Numbered from the stretch's first letter, positions 1-15,194 are shown. The stretch: DNA of 64,000 nucleotides from Rutidosis leptorrhynchoides (GCF_046630445.1 NC_092335.1:630261501-630325500); one strand, 5' to 3'. Translations and numbers: made by a program. Notes: generated from the sequence alone by a model not told the origin.

Positions 1-3000
1 TCTTTTAATGTCAACGTAGCTCTTTTGTCGACTTTGGGCGGTTTTCAACCGTTGTTGAATTTGGATGATCTTCTCGGTAGTTTCTTGTATTATCTCTGGA
101 CCCGTAATCTTTCTATCCCCCACTTTACTACAACAAATCGAAGACTCGCACTTTCTACCATAAAGTGCTTCAAACGGCGCCATCTCAATGCTTGAATGGT
201 AGCTGTTGTTGTAGGAAAATTCTGCTAACGGTAGATGTCGATCCCAACTGTTTCCGAAATCAATAACACATGCTCGTAGCATGTCTTCAAGCGTTTGTAT
301 CGTCCTTTCGCTCTGCCCATCAGTTTGTGGATGATAGGCAGTACTCATGTCTAGACGAGTTCCTAGTGCTTACTGTAATGTCTGCCAGAATCTTGAAATA
401 AATCTGCCATCCCTATCAGAGATAATAGAGATTGGTATTCCATGTCTGGAGATGACTTCCTTCAAATACAGTCGTGCTAACTTCTCCATCTTGTCATCTT
501 CTCTTATTGGCAGGAAGTGTGCTGATTTGGTGAGACGATCAACTATTACCCAAATAGTATCAAAACCACTTGCAGTCCTTGGCAATTTAGTGATGAAATC
601 CATGGTAATGTTTTTCCATTTCCATTTCGGGATTTCGGGTTGTTGAAGCAGATCTGATGGTTTTTGATGCTCAGCTTTGACCTTAGAACACGTCAAACAT
701 TCTCCTACATATTTAGCAACATCGGCTTTCATACCCGGCCACCAAAAATGTTTCTTGAGATCCTTGTACATCTTCCCCGTTCCAGGATGTATTGAGTATC
801 TGGTTTTATGAGCTTCTCTAAGTACCATTTCTCTCATATCTCCAAATTTTGGTACCCAAATCCTTTCAGCCCTATACCTGGTTCCATCTTCCCGAATATT
901 AAGATGCTTCTCCGATCCTTTGGGTATTTCATCCTTTAAATTTTCCTCTTTTAAAACTCCTTGTTGCGCCTCCTTTATTTGAGTAGTAAGGTTATTGTGA
1001 ATCATTATATTCATAGAAAATACTCGAATGGGTTCTCTGTCCTTCCTGCTCAAGGCGTCGGCTACCACATTTGCGTTCTCCGGGTGGTAACGAATCTCAA
1101 AGTTGTAATCATTCAAAAATTCAATCCACCTACGCTACCTCATATTCAGTTATTTCTGATTAAATTTGTGCTGAAGACTTTTGTGGTCGGTATATATAAT
1201 ACTTCTGACCCCATATAAGTAGTGCCTCCAAGTCTTTAATGCAAAAACAACCGCGCCTAATTCCAAATCATGCGTCGTATAATTTTGTTCGTGAATCTTC
1301 AATTGTCTAGACGCATAAGCATTCACATTCGTTCGTTGCATTAATACACAACCGAGACCTTGCTTTGATGCGTCACAATAAATCACAAAATCATCATTCC
1401 CTTCAGGCAATGACAATATAGGTGCCGTAGTTAACTTTTTCTTTAACAATTGAAACGCTTTCTCTTGTTCATCTTTCCATTCAAATTTCTTCCCTTTATG
1501 TGTTAATGCAGTCAAGGGTTTTGCTATTCTGGAAAAATCTTGGATGAACCTTCTGTAGTAACCAACTAGTCCTAAAAACTGGCGTATGTGTTTCAGAGTT
1601 TTCGGGGTTTCCCACTTTTCAACAGTTTCTATCTTTGCCGGGTCCACCTGGATACCTTCTTTGTTCACTATGTGACTGAGGAATTGAACTTCTTCCAACT
1701 AAAATGCACACTTTGAAAATTTAGCGTACAGTTTTTCTTTCCTCAATACTTCTAGCACTTTTCTCAAATGTTCTTCGTGCTCTTGATCATTCTTTGAGTA
1801 AATAAGTATGTCATCGATGAAAACAATGACAAACTTGTCAAGATATGGCCCACACACTCGGTTCATAAGGTCCATGAACACAGCTGGTGCTTTAGTCAAT
1901 CCAAACGGCATAACCATAAACTCATAATGACCATAACGCGTCCTAAAAGCAGTTTTTGGAATATCATCCTCCTTTACTCGCATTTGATGATATCTATAAC
2001 GTAAATCGATCTTCGAATAAACCGACGAGCCTTGTAGTTGATCAAATAAGTCGTTAATTCTCGGTAGTGGATAATGGTTTTTGATGGTAAGTTTGTTCAA
2101 CTCTCTGTAGTCAATACACAATCTAAATGTACCATCCTTCTTCTTGACAAACAAAACAGGAGCTCCCCATGGTGATGTGCTTGGTCGAATGAAACCACGT
2201 TCTAATAGTTCTTGCAGTTGGCTTTGCAGTTCTTTCATCTCGCTGGGTGCGAGTCTATAAGGAGCACGAGCTATTGGTGCAGCTCCTGGTACAAGATCTA
2301 TTTGAAATTCAATAGATCGATGTGGAGGTAGTCCCGGTAATTCTTTCGGAAATATATCGGGAAATTCTTTTGCGACGGGAACATCATTGATGATCTTTTC
2401 TTCAGTTTGTACTTTCTCGACGTGTGCTAGAACAACATAGCAACCTTTTCTTATTAGTTTTTGTGCCTTCAAATTACTAATAAGATGTAGCTTCGTGTTG
2501 CCCTTTTCTCCGTACACCATTAAGGGTTCTCCTTCTTCTCGTACAATGCGAATTGCATTTTTATAACATACGATCTCTGCTTTCACCTTCTTCAGCCAGT
2601 CCATGCCAACTATTACATCAAAACTCCCTAACTCTACTGGTATCAAATCAATCTTAAATATTTCGCTACCCAGTTTAATTTCTCGATTCCGGCATATATA
2701 ATCTGCTGAAATTAATTTACCGTTTGCTAATTCGAGTAAAAATTTACTATCCAACGGCATCAATGGACAACTTAATTTAGCACAAAAATCTCTACTCATA
2801 TAGCTTCTATCCGCACCTGAATCAAATAAAACGTAAGCAGATTTATTGTCAATAAGAAACGTACCCGTAACAAGCTCCGGGTCTTCCTGTACCTCTGCCA
2901 CATTAATATTGAAAACTCTTCCGCGACCTTATCCATTCGTGTTCTCCTGGTTCGGGCAATTTCTAATAATGTGGCCCGGTTTTCCACATTTATAACAAAC

Positions 3001-3282
3001 TACATTGGCATAACTTGCTCCGACACTACTTGCTCCGCCATTACTCGTTTCGACACCATTTGTTCCTTTCGTTCTGTTAACCCCTGGTCCGTTGACCTCA
3101 CACTTCGCCGCGCTATGACCATTTCTTTTACACTTGTTGAAAAATTTGGTGCAGAACCCCGAGTAATACTTTTCACACCTTTGGCATAGCTGCTTCTGAT
3201 TGTTGTTGTTGTTGTTGCGGTTGTTATTGTTGTTTGGATGATTGTTGTAGTTGCTGTTGTTGTTGTTGTTGTTGTTGTTGTT

Positions 3283-3354
<72 letters not shown>

Positions 3355-4209
3355 GGGCCGTTTGTTGTTGTTGCGATTGATGTTGCGATTGTTGGGATAG
3401 TTGTTTCGATTATTGTTGTAATTGCTGCTGTTGTTGTCTTGGTGATTCTTATCACCGTTTTCCTCCCACTTTCTTTTGACTTGCTTCACATTGGCCTCTT
3501 CAGCCGCTTGTTCTTTAATTCTTTCCTCAATCTGGTTCACTAGTTTGTGAGCCATTCTACATGCCTATTGTATGGAGGCGGGCTCGTGTGAACTTATATC
3601 TTCTTGTATTCTTTCCAGTAATCCTTTCACAAACGCGTCGATCTTCTCTTCCCCATCTTCGAACGCTCTCGGACACAATAGGCACAATTCTATGAATCGT
3701 CTTTCGTTCGTGGTAATATCAAATCCTTGGGTTCGTAACCCTCTAAATTCTGTCTTGAGCTTATTGACCTCGGTTCTGGGACGGTACTTCTCGTTCATCA
3801 AGTGCTTGAATGCTGACCACGGTAGTGCGTAAGCATCATCTTGTCCCACTTGCTCTAGATAGGTATTCCACCATGTTAACGCAGTACCTGTGAAGGTATG
3901 CGTAGCGTACTTCACTTTGTCCTCTTCAGTACACTTACTTATGGCAAACACCGATTTGACCTTCTCGGTCCACCATTTTAATCCGATCGGTCCTTCGGTT
4001 CCATCAAATTCCAAAGGTTTGCAGGCAGTGAATTCTTTGTAGGTGCATCCTACACGATTTCTTGCGCCGTTAGCTGCATTGCTAGATTCGGAGTTATTGT
4101 TGGTATGTAGCGCAGCCTGTACTGCGGCTATGTTTGCAGCAAGAAAGGTACGAAATTCCTCTTCGCTCATATTCATGGTTTGTCGAGTAGTCGGTGCCAT
4201 TTCCTTCAA
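1..4209 (-). pseudogene. E1 gag-pol polyprotein, decayed and truncated by window edge
   Basis: Retrotransposon capsid and replication polyprotein. Gag begins at the ATG at 4209 and has the retrotransposon gag core (ACKPLEFDGTEG, WWNTYLEQ), a very long Asn run and CCHC knuckles (ending CYKCGKPGHIIRNC). The protease has LFDSGAD near 2820. RT has [10 protein letters not shown] near 1810, RNase H has [11 protein letters not shown] near 1370 and VVADALSRK near 1050, and integrase has the HHCC finger near 780-690 and the catalytic D, D and E regions (the last, DGQSERT, near 310). Six in-frame stops interrupt it: 3567-3565 TAG, 2931-2929 TAA, 1701-1699 TAG, 1152-1150 TAA, 1137-1135 TAG and 372-370 TAA. 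There is no frameshift over 4.2 kb. All pieces between stops are in the same frame, so this is one inactivated gene. Confidence 0.93.
3201..3355. repeat. (GTT)n trinucleotide array coding poly-Asn in E1 gag
   Basis: Nearly pure GTT repeats on the plus strand, read as AAC (Asn) on the coding minus strand. They lie in the linker between the gag core and the zinc knuckles. E7 and E8 have Asn-rich linkers at the same place, but much shorter and more interrupted, so this looks like a microsatellite expansion within a tolerant linker. Confidence 0.9.
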
Positions 4210-4331
4210 ATAGTCAAATGAAACAAGTTAATCATACAGAATATTAGGAGTAGTCAATAGTATCTCGTAGCATAATATGAACTCATTTATAAAAGCTTTT
4301 TCTTCATATTAGCGTTTTATAAGTTTAAATT

Positions 4332-4348
4332 CGGGTAGTACCTACCCG
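4332..4348 (-). other. Inverted repeat in E1 leader, 123 nt before gag ATG
   Basis: On the coding strand it reads CGGGTAGGTACTACCCG: a 6-bp perfect stem (CGGGTA/TACCCG) with a 5-nt loop. A near-identical copy lies in the E6 leader (56124-56140), and its first ten bases match the E6 polypurine tract (58394 onward). It could be an RNA stem-loop acting in packaging or translation, or an internal polypurine tract. Confidence 0.6.
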
Positions 4349-4540
4349 TTAAGTTCATACTTAGTATCTAATATACAATTCAACTACTACAATTCTATAT
4401 GAAAAACTGATTATAATAATATTTCGCGTTCAAACTTTTTCACAATATTTTACAAACTTACAATACCGCTTATTTTACATATAACATGAAATATAGCACA
4501 CAATAACTTTGATACAAGATAGTTGTGAAGATAATTCTAG

Positions 4541-5224
4541 CTAGTACACAAGTCGTTCAGCAAAGGCAATAAAGACACGTAATTCATACGTCCAGAAACA
4601 AGTCATGCATTCTGGTTTTACTAGGACTACTTCCCATCCTTGGTCTTGTGGAACATAACCGTTATGGCCATTGATAAGACAGCGTGTTGTAACGTCGTCA
4701 AAGGGACGAGGGTTACGTAATGTCCAACAGTCCCGTAACAATCTAAAAACCTTGTTTCTTGCCCCAACTACTGAGTCCATCACTTATGGGAATGTTTTAT
4801 TTAGCAGTTGTAATCCGATGTTCTTTTTCTCACTTTGGTGAGAAGCGAACATCACTAACCCGTAAGCATAACATGCTTCTTTATGTTGCATGTTAGCCGC
4901 TTTTTCTAAATCACGAAGTCCTATATTCGGATATATTGAGTCAAAATAATTTCTTAACCCGTTGCGTAAAATAGCATTTGGGTTCCCCGCAATATATGCG
5001 TCAAAGTAAACACATCGTAACTTATGGATTTCCCAATGTGATATCCCCCATCTTTCGAACGAAAGCCTTTTATAAACCAAGGCATTCTTGGAACATTTTT
5101 TGAATGTCTTACAAACTGATCTCGCCTTAAATAGTTATGCCGAGGAATTCTGACCAAATCTAGACAAGATTTCATCAATCATGTCTCCGGGTAGGTCTCT
5201 TAAAATATTGGGTTGTCTATCCAT
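4541..5224 (-). pseudogene. F-box protein with Sel1-like repeat (At2g35280-like), in E1 leader
   Basis: A full-length F-box-like protein reads from the ATG at 5224 to the TAG at 4543-4541, 227 residues with two in-frame TAA codons (5137-5135 and 4786-4784) and no frameshift. Residues 8-55 look like an F-box: LRDLPGDMIDEILSR, then ARSVCKTFKKCS and VYKRLSF. A Sel1/TPR-like stretch follows (GNPNAILRNGLRNYF, then LEKAANMQHKEACYAYG). The C-terminal part has CMTCFWTYELRVF, a CxxCxW pattern as in plant F-box At2g35280-like proteins. In that family the F-box binds SKP1 in an SCF ubiquitin ligase. It lies in the same orientation between the primer site and gag, so it looks like a host gene carried as cargo. 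There is no intron, which fits capture through RNA. The family assignment is from memory of its pattern. Confidence 0.72.
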
Positions 5225-5360
5225 TTTGTGTTTTTATAATGTAAAATAGACAAGAGTTAGATTCATAAAAAAATACTTATTAATACAAGAAATTTTTACA
5301 TATATCATAAAGCATAAGCACACTATATTACATATATTACACCACACGAATACAACTATC

Positions 5361-5993
5361 TTATTCCGACTCGCTCGTTTCTTCTTCTTCGGTTTTGGTT
5401 CGTTTTGCCAAGTTTCTAGGGATATATGATGTTCCCCTAATACGAGCCGTCATTTTCCACATTGATTTAGAAAAACCTGGTGGTTTAGAGGTTCCCGGGT
5501 TATTGTCACAACTTAAGAAATACGGGTGTTGATGATACATATAAAGTTCATCGGGTTTGGAATCAAATTTCTCTATTTTTATGCCCTTTCTCTTATTGTT
5601 CTCTTTTGCCTTATTAAATTGTGTTGGGGTAATTTCTATAACATCATCGGAATCCTTGTCGGGATCCTATTCATCGGAGAATTGGTAATCCTCCTAATAC
5701 TTTGCTTCCTTGGCGGAAACACCATTGACCATAATTAACTTTGGTCGGTTGGTTGAGGATTTTCTTCTACTTAACCGTTTTATTATTTCCCCCACTGGTT
5801 CTATTTCTTCTTCCGGTTCCGATTCTTCTTCCGGTTCCGATTCTTCTTCCGGTTCCGATTCTTCTTCCGGTTCCGACTCTTCTTCCGGTTCCTCTTTGGG
5901 AACTTGTGAATCAGTCCACGAATCATTCCAATTTACATTTGACTCTTCATTATTATTAGGTGAGTCAATGGGACTTGTTCTAGAGGTAGACAT
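5361..5993 (-). pseudogene. Acidic leader ORF of E1 with EPEEES repeats
   Basis: Reads from the ATG at 5993 to the TAA at 5363-5361, 210 residues with two TAG codons (5696-5694 and 5669-5667) and no frameshift. The N-terminal third is Ser/Asn/Asp rich and is followed by five EPEEES-like hexapeptide repeats, a basic patch (IKRLSRRKSS), a second acidic stretch (DPDKDSDD), a Lys/Arg-rich segment and an acidic Glu/Ser tail. I do not recognise a domain. It is the first ORF after the primer site, in gag orientation. The Pro/Ser/Asp-rich ORF of E8 occupies the same position and is also low-complexity and acidic, but I see no convincing alignment. Function unknown. Confidence 0.6.
5803..5892 (-). repeat. 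Five 18-bp tandem units coding EPEEES
   Basis: Tandem copies of GATTCTTCTTCCGGTTCC on the plus strand, differing by one or two bases, in frame with the acidic leader ORF. The long antisense ORF through the same stretch, Ser/Gly rich, is its shadow. Confidence 0.9.
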
Positions 5994-6187
5994 CTATCAC
6001 ATAATATCAAACACGTTAAGAGATTAATATATCACATAATATTCACATGTTAAAAATATATAGTTTCCAACAAAATTTGTTAAGCAATCTTTTTTTTTTC
6101 AAGTAAACACGGTCGAAGTCCAGACTCACTAATGCATCCTAACAAACTCGATAAGACACACTAATGCAAAATTCTGGTTCTCTAAGA

Positions 6188-6204
6188 CCAACGCTTGGAT
6201 ACCA
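6188..6204 (-). other. E1 primer binding site, diverged tRNA-iMet type
   Basis: On the coding strand TGGTATCCAAGCGTTGG begins 7 nt inside the 5' LTR. The first seven bases match the initiator-Met tRNA 3' end used by E3, E6, E7 and E8 (TGGTATCAGAGC), but the next bases differ (CCAAGC for CAGAGC). Confidence 0.65.
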
Positions 6205-6211
6205 ACTGAAA

Positions 6212-9592
<3,381 letters not shown>

Positions 9593-10195
9593 GTACGGTG
9601 GGCGGGATATCTATAAATACCAATAATTATTCATTTGACCGGACATGGGAATGGATTAATAGTCAATGGACTCGTTGAAACAGGGGTGGATTACATTCAA
9701 GGGTAATAGGTGTAATTGTAAACAAAGTATTGAAACCTTGGATTACACGCAGTCGATAACCTGGTGTATTCATTAAACAAAGTATTAAGACCTTGTTACA
9801 GTTCGAATCCCCAATTAGTTGGAATATTTGACTTCAGGTATAAGGTTAATTTGACGAAGATTCTCGCACTTTATATTTATGACCGATGGAATATTATGGA
9901 CAAAACCAGATGGACTTATCAAAAAATCCAGGACAAAGGACAATTAACCCAGGATAATAAATTAAAATCAAAACGTCAAACATCATGATTACAGAAGTTT
10001 AAATAAGCATAATTATTTTATTTCATTTCTTATCGCAATTTTATATTTTGTCATTTAAATATCGTTATTTACTTTACGCTTTAAATTAAGTTGTATTTAT
10101 ATTTAATATTTTACATTAGGTTTTAACTGTGATATAAGACTTAAAATCGACAAACCGATCATTAAACGGTAAAACCCCCTTTTATAATAATAATA

Positions 10196-10269
<74 letters not shown>

Positions 10270-10492
10270 AATATAGTTGTAAAATAAATATAGTGTAAAA
10301 TAAGTCGTCTCCCTGTGGAACGAACCGGACTTACTAAAAACTATACTACTCTACGATTAGGTACACTGCCTATAGTGTTGTAGCAGAGTTTAGGTATATC
10401 CCATTTGTAAATAAATAATTAAAACTTGTGTAATTTGTATCGTATTTCGTATTAAAAATAATAGTATTTCGTACCCCTCCGCTTTAACATCA
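9593..10492 (+). repeat. E2 5' LTR, right-hand part
   Basis: Aligns base for base with 15849-16754 of the 3' LTR apart from scattered substitutions and AT-array length (10198-10262 here, 16455-16527 there). It ends in AACATCA, six bases before the primer site. The left-hand part lies beyond E1, outside the window. Confidence 0.93.
10198..10262. repeat. (AT)n microsatellite in E2 5' LTR
   Basis: About 65 bp of AT dinucleotide; the homologous array in the 3' LTR is at 16455-16527. Confidence 0.95.
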
Positions 10493-10498
10493 AGTTTT

Positions 10499-10516
10499 TG
10501 GCGCCGCTGCCGGGGA
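10499..10516 (+). other. E2 primer binding site, tRNA-Asp type
   Basis: TGGCGCCGCTGCCGGGGA six bases inside the LTR end. It is one base from the TGGCGCCGTTGCCGGGGA site typical of Athila-like and related plant elements, which pairs with the 3' end of tRNA-Asp. Confidence 0.9.
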
Positions 10517-10773
10517 ACGGCGAAACGCTATATTTTTAATTTATATTTGTAAAAATATAAATAAAAAATATAAAAAAATAAAAAAAAAAGAAAAGAAAAA
10601 CATATATTTTTTTTAAGATTTTGTAAAATTATAAAGTATATTTGTTTTTATCTTTAGTTTTTAAAAATATAAGTTTATTTTATTTTATATAAATTTTATC
10701 TATATATAAATTTTTGAAAAAAAACAAATTCGAACGCGTTTAAGCCTGCAATCAATCTGAGTCTGCACACATC

Positions 10774-10820
10774 CACAGTCGCGGAGTACCTTGGGCACAA
10801 ATCACCGCAGTCGCGGAGCA
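10774..10820 (+). other. Paired CAGTCGCGGAG motif in E2 leader
   Basis: CAGTCGCGGAG occurs at 10776-10786 and 10808-10818, separated by an AT-richer spacer containing GGGCACAAATC. A diverged copy of the whole arrangement is present in the E2 3' LTR (15265-15309), upstream of its TATA box. Confidence 0.6.
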
Positions 10821-11728
10821 GTCTCAGACTGTAACCTTGGACTGCATTAATTACGAATTTAGGGTTTAATTTTATAATAATTATTATTAAACCTAATTAG
10901 GATTTTTAATTAATTAATATATATTTATCTCTAGTTTTAATTTATAATTTATAATATTAAGTTTAAATATTATTATTAAATATATAGAATAATATTTTTA
11001 TAAATTAATAATATAAAAATAATATTTTTATAAAATTGTATTTTTATCAACTTAGCTTCTTTTTGTATTTTGTTTTTTTTAAATCGTAACTTGTGTATTT
11101 ATCGTTCGTAATTAGTTTTAACTTAGTTTTTGCCGTAGTTATTTCATATTTCTAGATTTTTAAGCTTTGCCGTAAAATTCCTTAAGTGCTTTTTCTTTAG
11201 ATTAAGATTTAGGTGCTTTAGAATTTTGCGACGCAGTTTATAAATTTTAGTACCCTAATTAAGTTATTGTCGTTTTCCTATAGAATTCCTTTTAAACCTT
11301 AATACCTTTAGGAGCAACTTTTTAGATTTAGTTTTTAGACTTTTAAGTTTCGACATTTTTCTTTCTCATTTTTATTTCTCGACGTTTTTCGATGCTTTTT
11401 TTTCTTTTTCGTTTCTAAGCGCTAGTTTATAGGACATATAATTTTTAAAATATTTAAATTTTCGCCGAAAAATTATTGTAAGCGATTGAATTAATAGACA
11501 TCCAAAATTTTCTGCTTCGTAGTAATAGTTGGATTTGTTAGTGGCTGAGTTGTGGATTTTCCGATTTAAAGGATCTTGGCTCCCTGCTGCACCTTTTGGC
11601 TATTCGAAACGTGGGCAAAAGCAGAAAAGTCTATTAATTTGATAACTTATATAATTTTTAGTTTTATAACTAATAAAATAATTAGTAAATACACCACATT
11701 GTAGCTAAAATTTGATAATAAGCGCATT
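10821..11728. other. E2 leader, no coding content
   Basis: Strongly AT-rich leader with poly-T runs between the primer site and the gag-like ORF. I see no ORF of note and no RNA gene. Confidence 0.7.
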
Positions 11729-12868
11729 ATGGAAAATTTCGAGAATATTTTGAAAACTCTTTCTGATTTCCAAAATTAATTAAATCAATACTCTCAAACG
11801 AGTGTTGATGAAAATTCGTTCGGTCAAACTTGGATCACGAATGATGAAACAATAACTGGTTGTGAAATCTGTGGAGATTATCACTCAACATGGGAAGGTT
11901 ATTATTATGTTCCTATAGAAAATTATGCGCCCATGGAACCTGAATGGAACGATTATGAAAATTCAAATTGGGATTATTCCCAAGAATATATCCAAACTCA
12001 ACAACCAGAGGATGAGGAAAATTATGTGTCTGAAATTTTTTTAGATTATATAAAAATTAAACTCGAAGAATTTGATGCTCAAAATGAACAAATGAGAGAG
12101 TTTGCAAATAGGCAAGCTGAAACTCCATCAGACTACACACCTGTTGATCTGAGGAGTATTGTGCAAGAAAATCTCATATCATCGAATTTTGATGAATTCG
12201 AGAGCTCCAAAATCACCAATTATCCCGATGATACTTTTTATTCAGTCTTACCAATTTCACAACATATCGACACATTAACCTCTACTGACGAAATCATCGA
12301 TCCATCAATGGATAAAGAAGAAGTAAGGGTGACAAATTGGTACTCTTGGAAAAATGATAACGTTAAAAATTTTACCCTCGAGACCAAAGTGGTGGGACCG
12401 ATAAGAACCATTAAAGAAGAAGATTTTGCTTCGATCCCAAAATTCACCACCCCACAACCTTCCAACTCAATATTCTCAATAGACGAGTCATCTACCGAAG
12501 ATGAACTACGAGCTGCAATAGATATTGACACCTCGAATTTTACCCAATTGGGAAATTGGGGTGAAAACTTTGATCCCGAGAATGAACAGAAGGAAATGTT
12601 AGGAATTGTCCACCCTAAAGAAATATGTATGTCGGTGTATAACGATCCATTTTACCAAGAACCAGAAAAGAGACATATCCATTTACTAAAAGCTACACTT
12701 AAAAAAGAATTAATTAGTGACGATCGGGTGGGTCTAAATTTTAAACCCATTGATATATTATACACCACCCGAGATGTAAATAACTGGCTCACTATTTTAA
12801 TTCGTGAAACTTATTCTACCGACTTCACATGTCGTCAGCTAAGTGTAGGGAAGTCTAACCCCACTTAA
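11729..12868 (+). pseudogene. E2 gag-like acidic ORF with one nonsense codon
   Basis: From the ATG at 11729 the frame runs 379 residues to the TAA at 12868, broken only by TAA at 11777-11779. The open part from 11933 alone is 311 residues. It starts MENFENILKTLSDFQN, has one C-x2-C cluster with a following His (CEICGDYH) resembling the knuckle of Athila-type gags, then a long Glu/Asp/Ser-rich region without recognised domains, and ends QLSVGKSNPT. No protease, RT or integrase motif follows. I read it as a rearranged gag-derived protein of a non-autonomous element. An unrelated accessory protein is possible. Confidence 0.5.
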
Positions 12869-14734
12869 CGTTAAATTAAGGGTCCAGGTTAGTGCATAAC
12901 TCGTTAATAAAAATGCATGATAAATTAGGGTAAAATACGCATTTTCAAAAATTAGCAAACAGTTTAGAAAAGCAACCATTTTTGAAGAAAAACATGTGTG
13001 ATAAAACAACAAAAGGAATGAACGATGAGGCGCGCCATCTATCATTCGACGAGCTTAACAATTACAAACTGGGTATTTTTAATCACTTTTCTACATTAAT
13101 CACCCTCATGAATTTATAATTATAGTCTGGTTTCATGCAAATGAGGGCATTGCATGATCTTAAGTGTGGGGAAGGGTTATAAATTCTCTCGGGTTTGCAC
13201 TTGGTTTATTTGCCAAATTTTGTGAAAATTTGAAAAATTTTCAACTAAATGAATTCAAAATCATGTTTATACATATTTATGAACGATAAAAACTAGGTGT
13301 TAATACCGAAATTATCGTTACCTCAAAAAGGACATAAATTGAAAAACAACTTAAAATGCTTGAATTCATTTAAAATGGAAAAGAGGAGAATAAAAAGGCA
13401 AAGAAAGAAATAAATAAAAGCCAAGTGTAGGGAGAATATACCAAGTTATTCAATTAAAAACTATCTATCACATGTTTCTGTAAAGTTATTGCAGGTGCTT
13501 TTGTTTTGGACTAAATTAACTGTTTTACCCGGTAAATTGTAATAAAGATGAAAGAAAGATGGATCTACATGATGAATCAATTTCATCATTAAAAGGAAGT
13601 AAAGTCTTCCGAAAAAGACACGCGCTTCTTGATTTAGGTCAGGAAGTTGTCGTCCAGACCAGCTGTAGGTTGACGAAAAATCTAGAAAAGTCATCTCTAA
13701 AATCAGCAGGAAATTCACGGACCTCAGCATCAAACAGGGTCGCCAAGTGGTCAGACTTATCCTATCCATGAGAGGATCTATCTCGTAAAATGGGGAGGGC
13801 GCCGTGCAAATTAGCTTGATAAGACTAATGAATCAGACCCCCAGAAAGGATAATCTCCTTAAAGATTAAAAATCAGCTTTTAAGCCTGATATTACTCAAT
13901 CCTTGAGATTGACCTTAAAGATTGAGAATTACAAACTCATGGAATTCAATGATATCTAAACTCGAGCTTGAACGAGAAAATATTTTGATCAAATTAAAAC
14001 CGATTTGTTTTTCTGAAAACCTATTTTCAATGCGTTCATTACCATTGAACATAAAATCCAAGGAATTCACCTGGAATTCATTAGGTGACCTGAACCAAAT
14101 CGGGTATCAACCGTAAGAACGGTGGTTGCATAGCATGATCGAAGACAGGACCTTGTGCCAGACCGAAAAATTATAGGATGATCTTTGCTATTGCTCCTAC
14201 AAAGGATAGTAATTGCATCCGACACGTTGTGGACCATAATCAAAAGCATGTCATTATACATTGCCTTAACAGTTGCTTGTTCAACGCTTTCCTTTACAAC
14301 CGGACTGTAGTTTACCGAAAGGTAATATACGGAGCAAGTATACTGGACGTGTTGCTTTCCTAATACAAGGTTAGCACGTGGGTGACACAAAACCACGAGT
14401 TTTGAGCTAAAATTTTAAAATCTGAAACCCACAAAACCCACAAAACCCACAAAAATATTTTTGCAAACACCGGTGAAAGGTTATTCCGGAAAACTTGTCT
14501 AGGGTAAGATCTAGCTTGAATTTTCAAAAGATCAAATATTTTCATAAAGATCCAATTTTATTAAAGGATCTAAATTTTTATAAGTCATGTGGGACTGTAA
14601 ACCACATCGTTACTATCATTGTTTATACCGCCGTATTAAAATCACTGTTGTACAAAGTGTGAGAATAAAAAAAGTGATTCGAGTAAAGTGTGATTTAATT
14701 TCAAGTTCTGTATTGCTTGAGGACAAGCAACGTT
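12839..14734 (+). other. E2 non-coding 3' region with repeated polypurine-like motifs
   Basis: About 1.9 kb without a supported gene. The motif AAGTGTRGGGA, the core of the terminal polypurine tract, occurs three extra times: 12839-12853, 13161-13176 and 13422-13435. A CCCACAAAA tandem (14428-14453) is the only other repeat noticed. Confidence 0.55.
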
Positions 14735-14750
14735 CAAGTGTGGGGATATT
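14735..14750 (+). other. E2 polypurine tract
   Basis: CAAGTGTGGGGATA directly precedes TTTGATAGTGC, where the 3' LTR begins at 14751. This is the expected plus-strand priming site. Confidence 0.8.
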
Positions 14751-15140
14751 TGATAGTGCTCTAAATGAACATATATTTAGTATCAATATCCTTCCAATAT
14801 GTAAAGCTTTTAGTTACTATTGTTCTATTTTTATGTAATAATCGTTTAAATAAATAAGTGCGAAGACAAAAGAAGAAAATGACGATTTGAAGACGCAAAT
14901 GACCAAAAAGCTCAAATGTACAAGTTACAATTCAAGTGGTTCAATTTATTGATGAGAAACGTCTAAAAATTACCAGAGTACAAGTCGCGAAATGCAAAGT
15001 ACAAGATATCTAAGCGTACGAAAGGACGTTCGAAAATCCGGAGCTGAGACATGAACCAACTATCAACGTGCGACTCAACGGTGCTAAAATCACAAATTAA
15101 CTATGCACATAAATATAATATAATATATAATTAATTATGT

Positions 15141-15194
<54 letters not shown>

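Noticed and set aside
3238..3543. Plus-strand ORF of almost pure valine
   Set aside because: Antisense shadow of the AAC/Asn array in E1 gag.
5710..6027. Plus-strand Ser/Gly-rich and Leu/Pro-rich ORFs
   Set aside because: Both are other-frame readings of the 18-bp EPEEES repeat.
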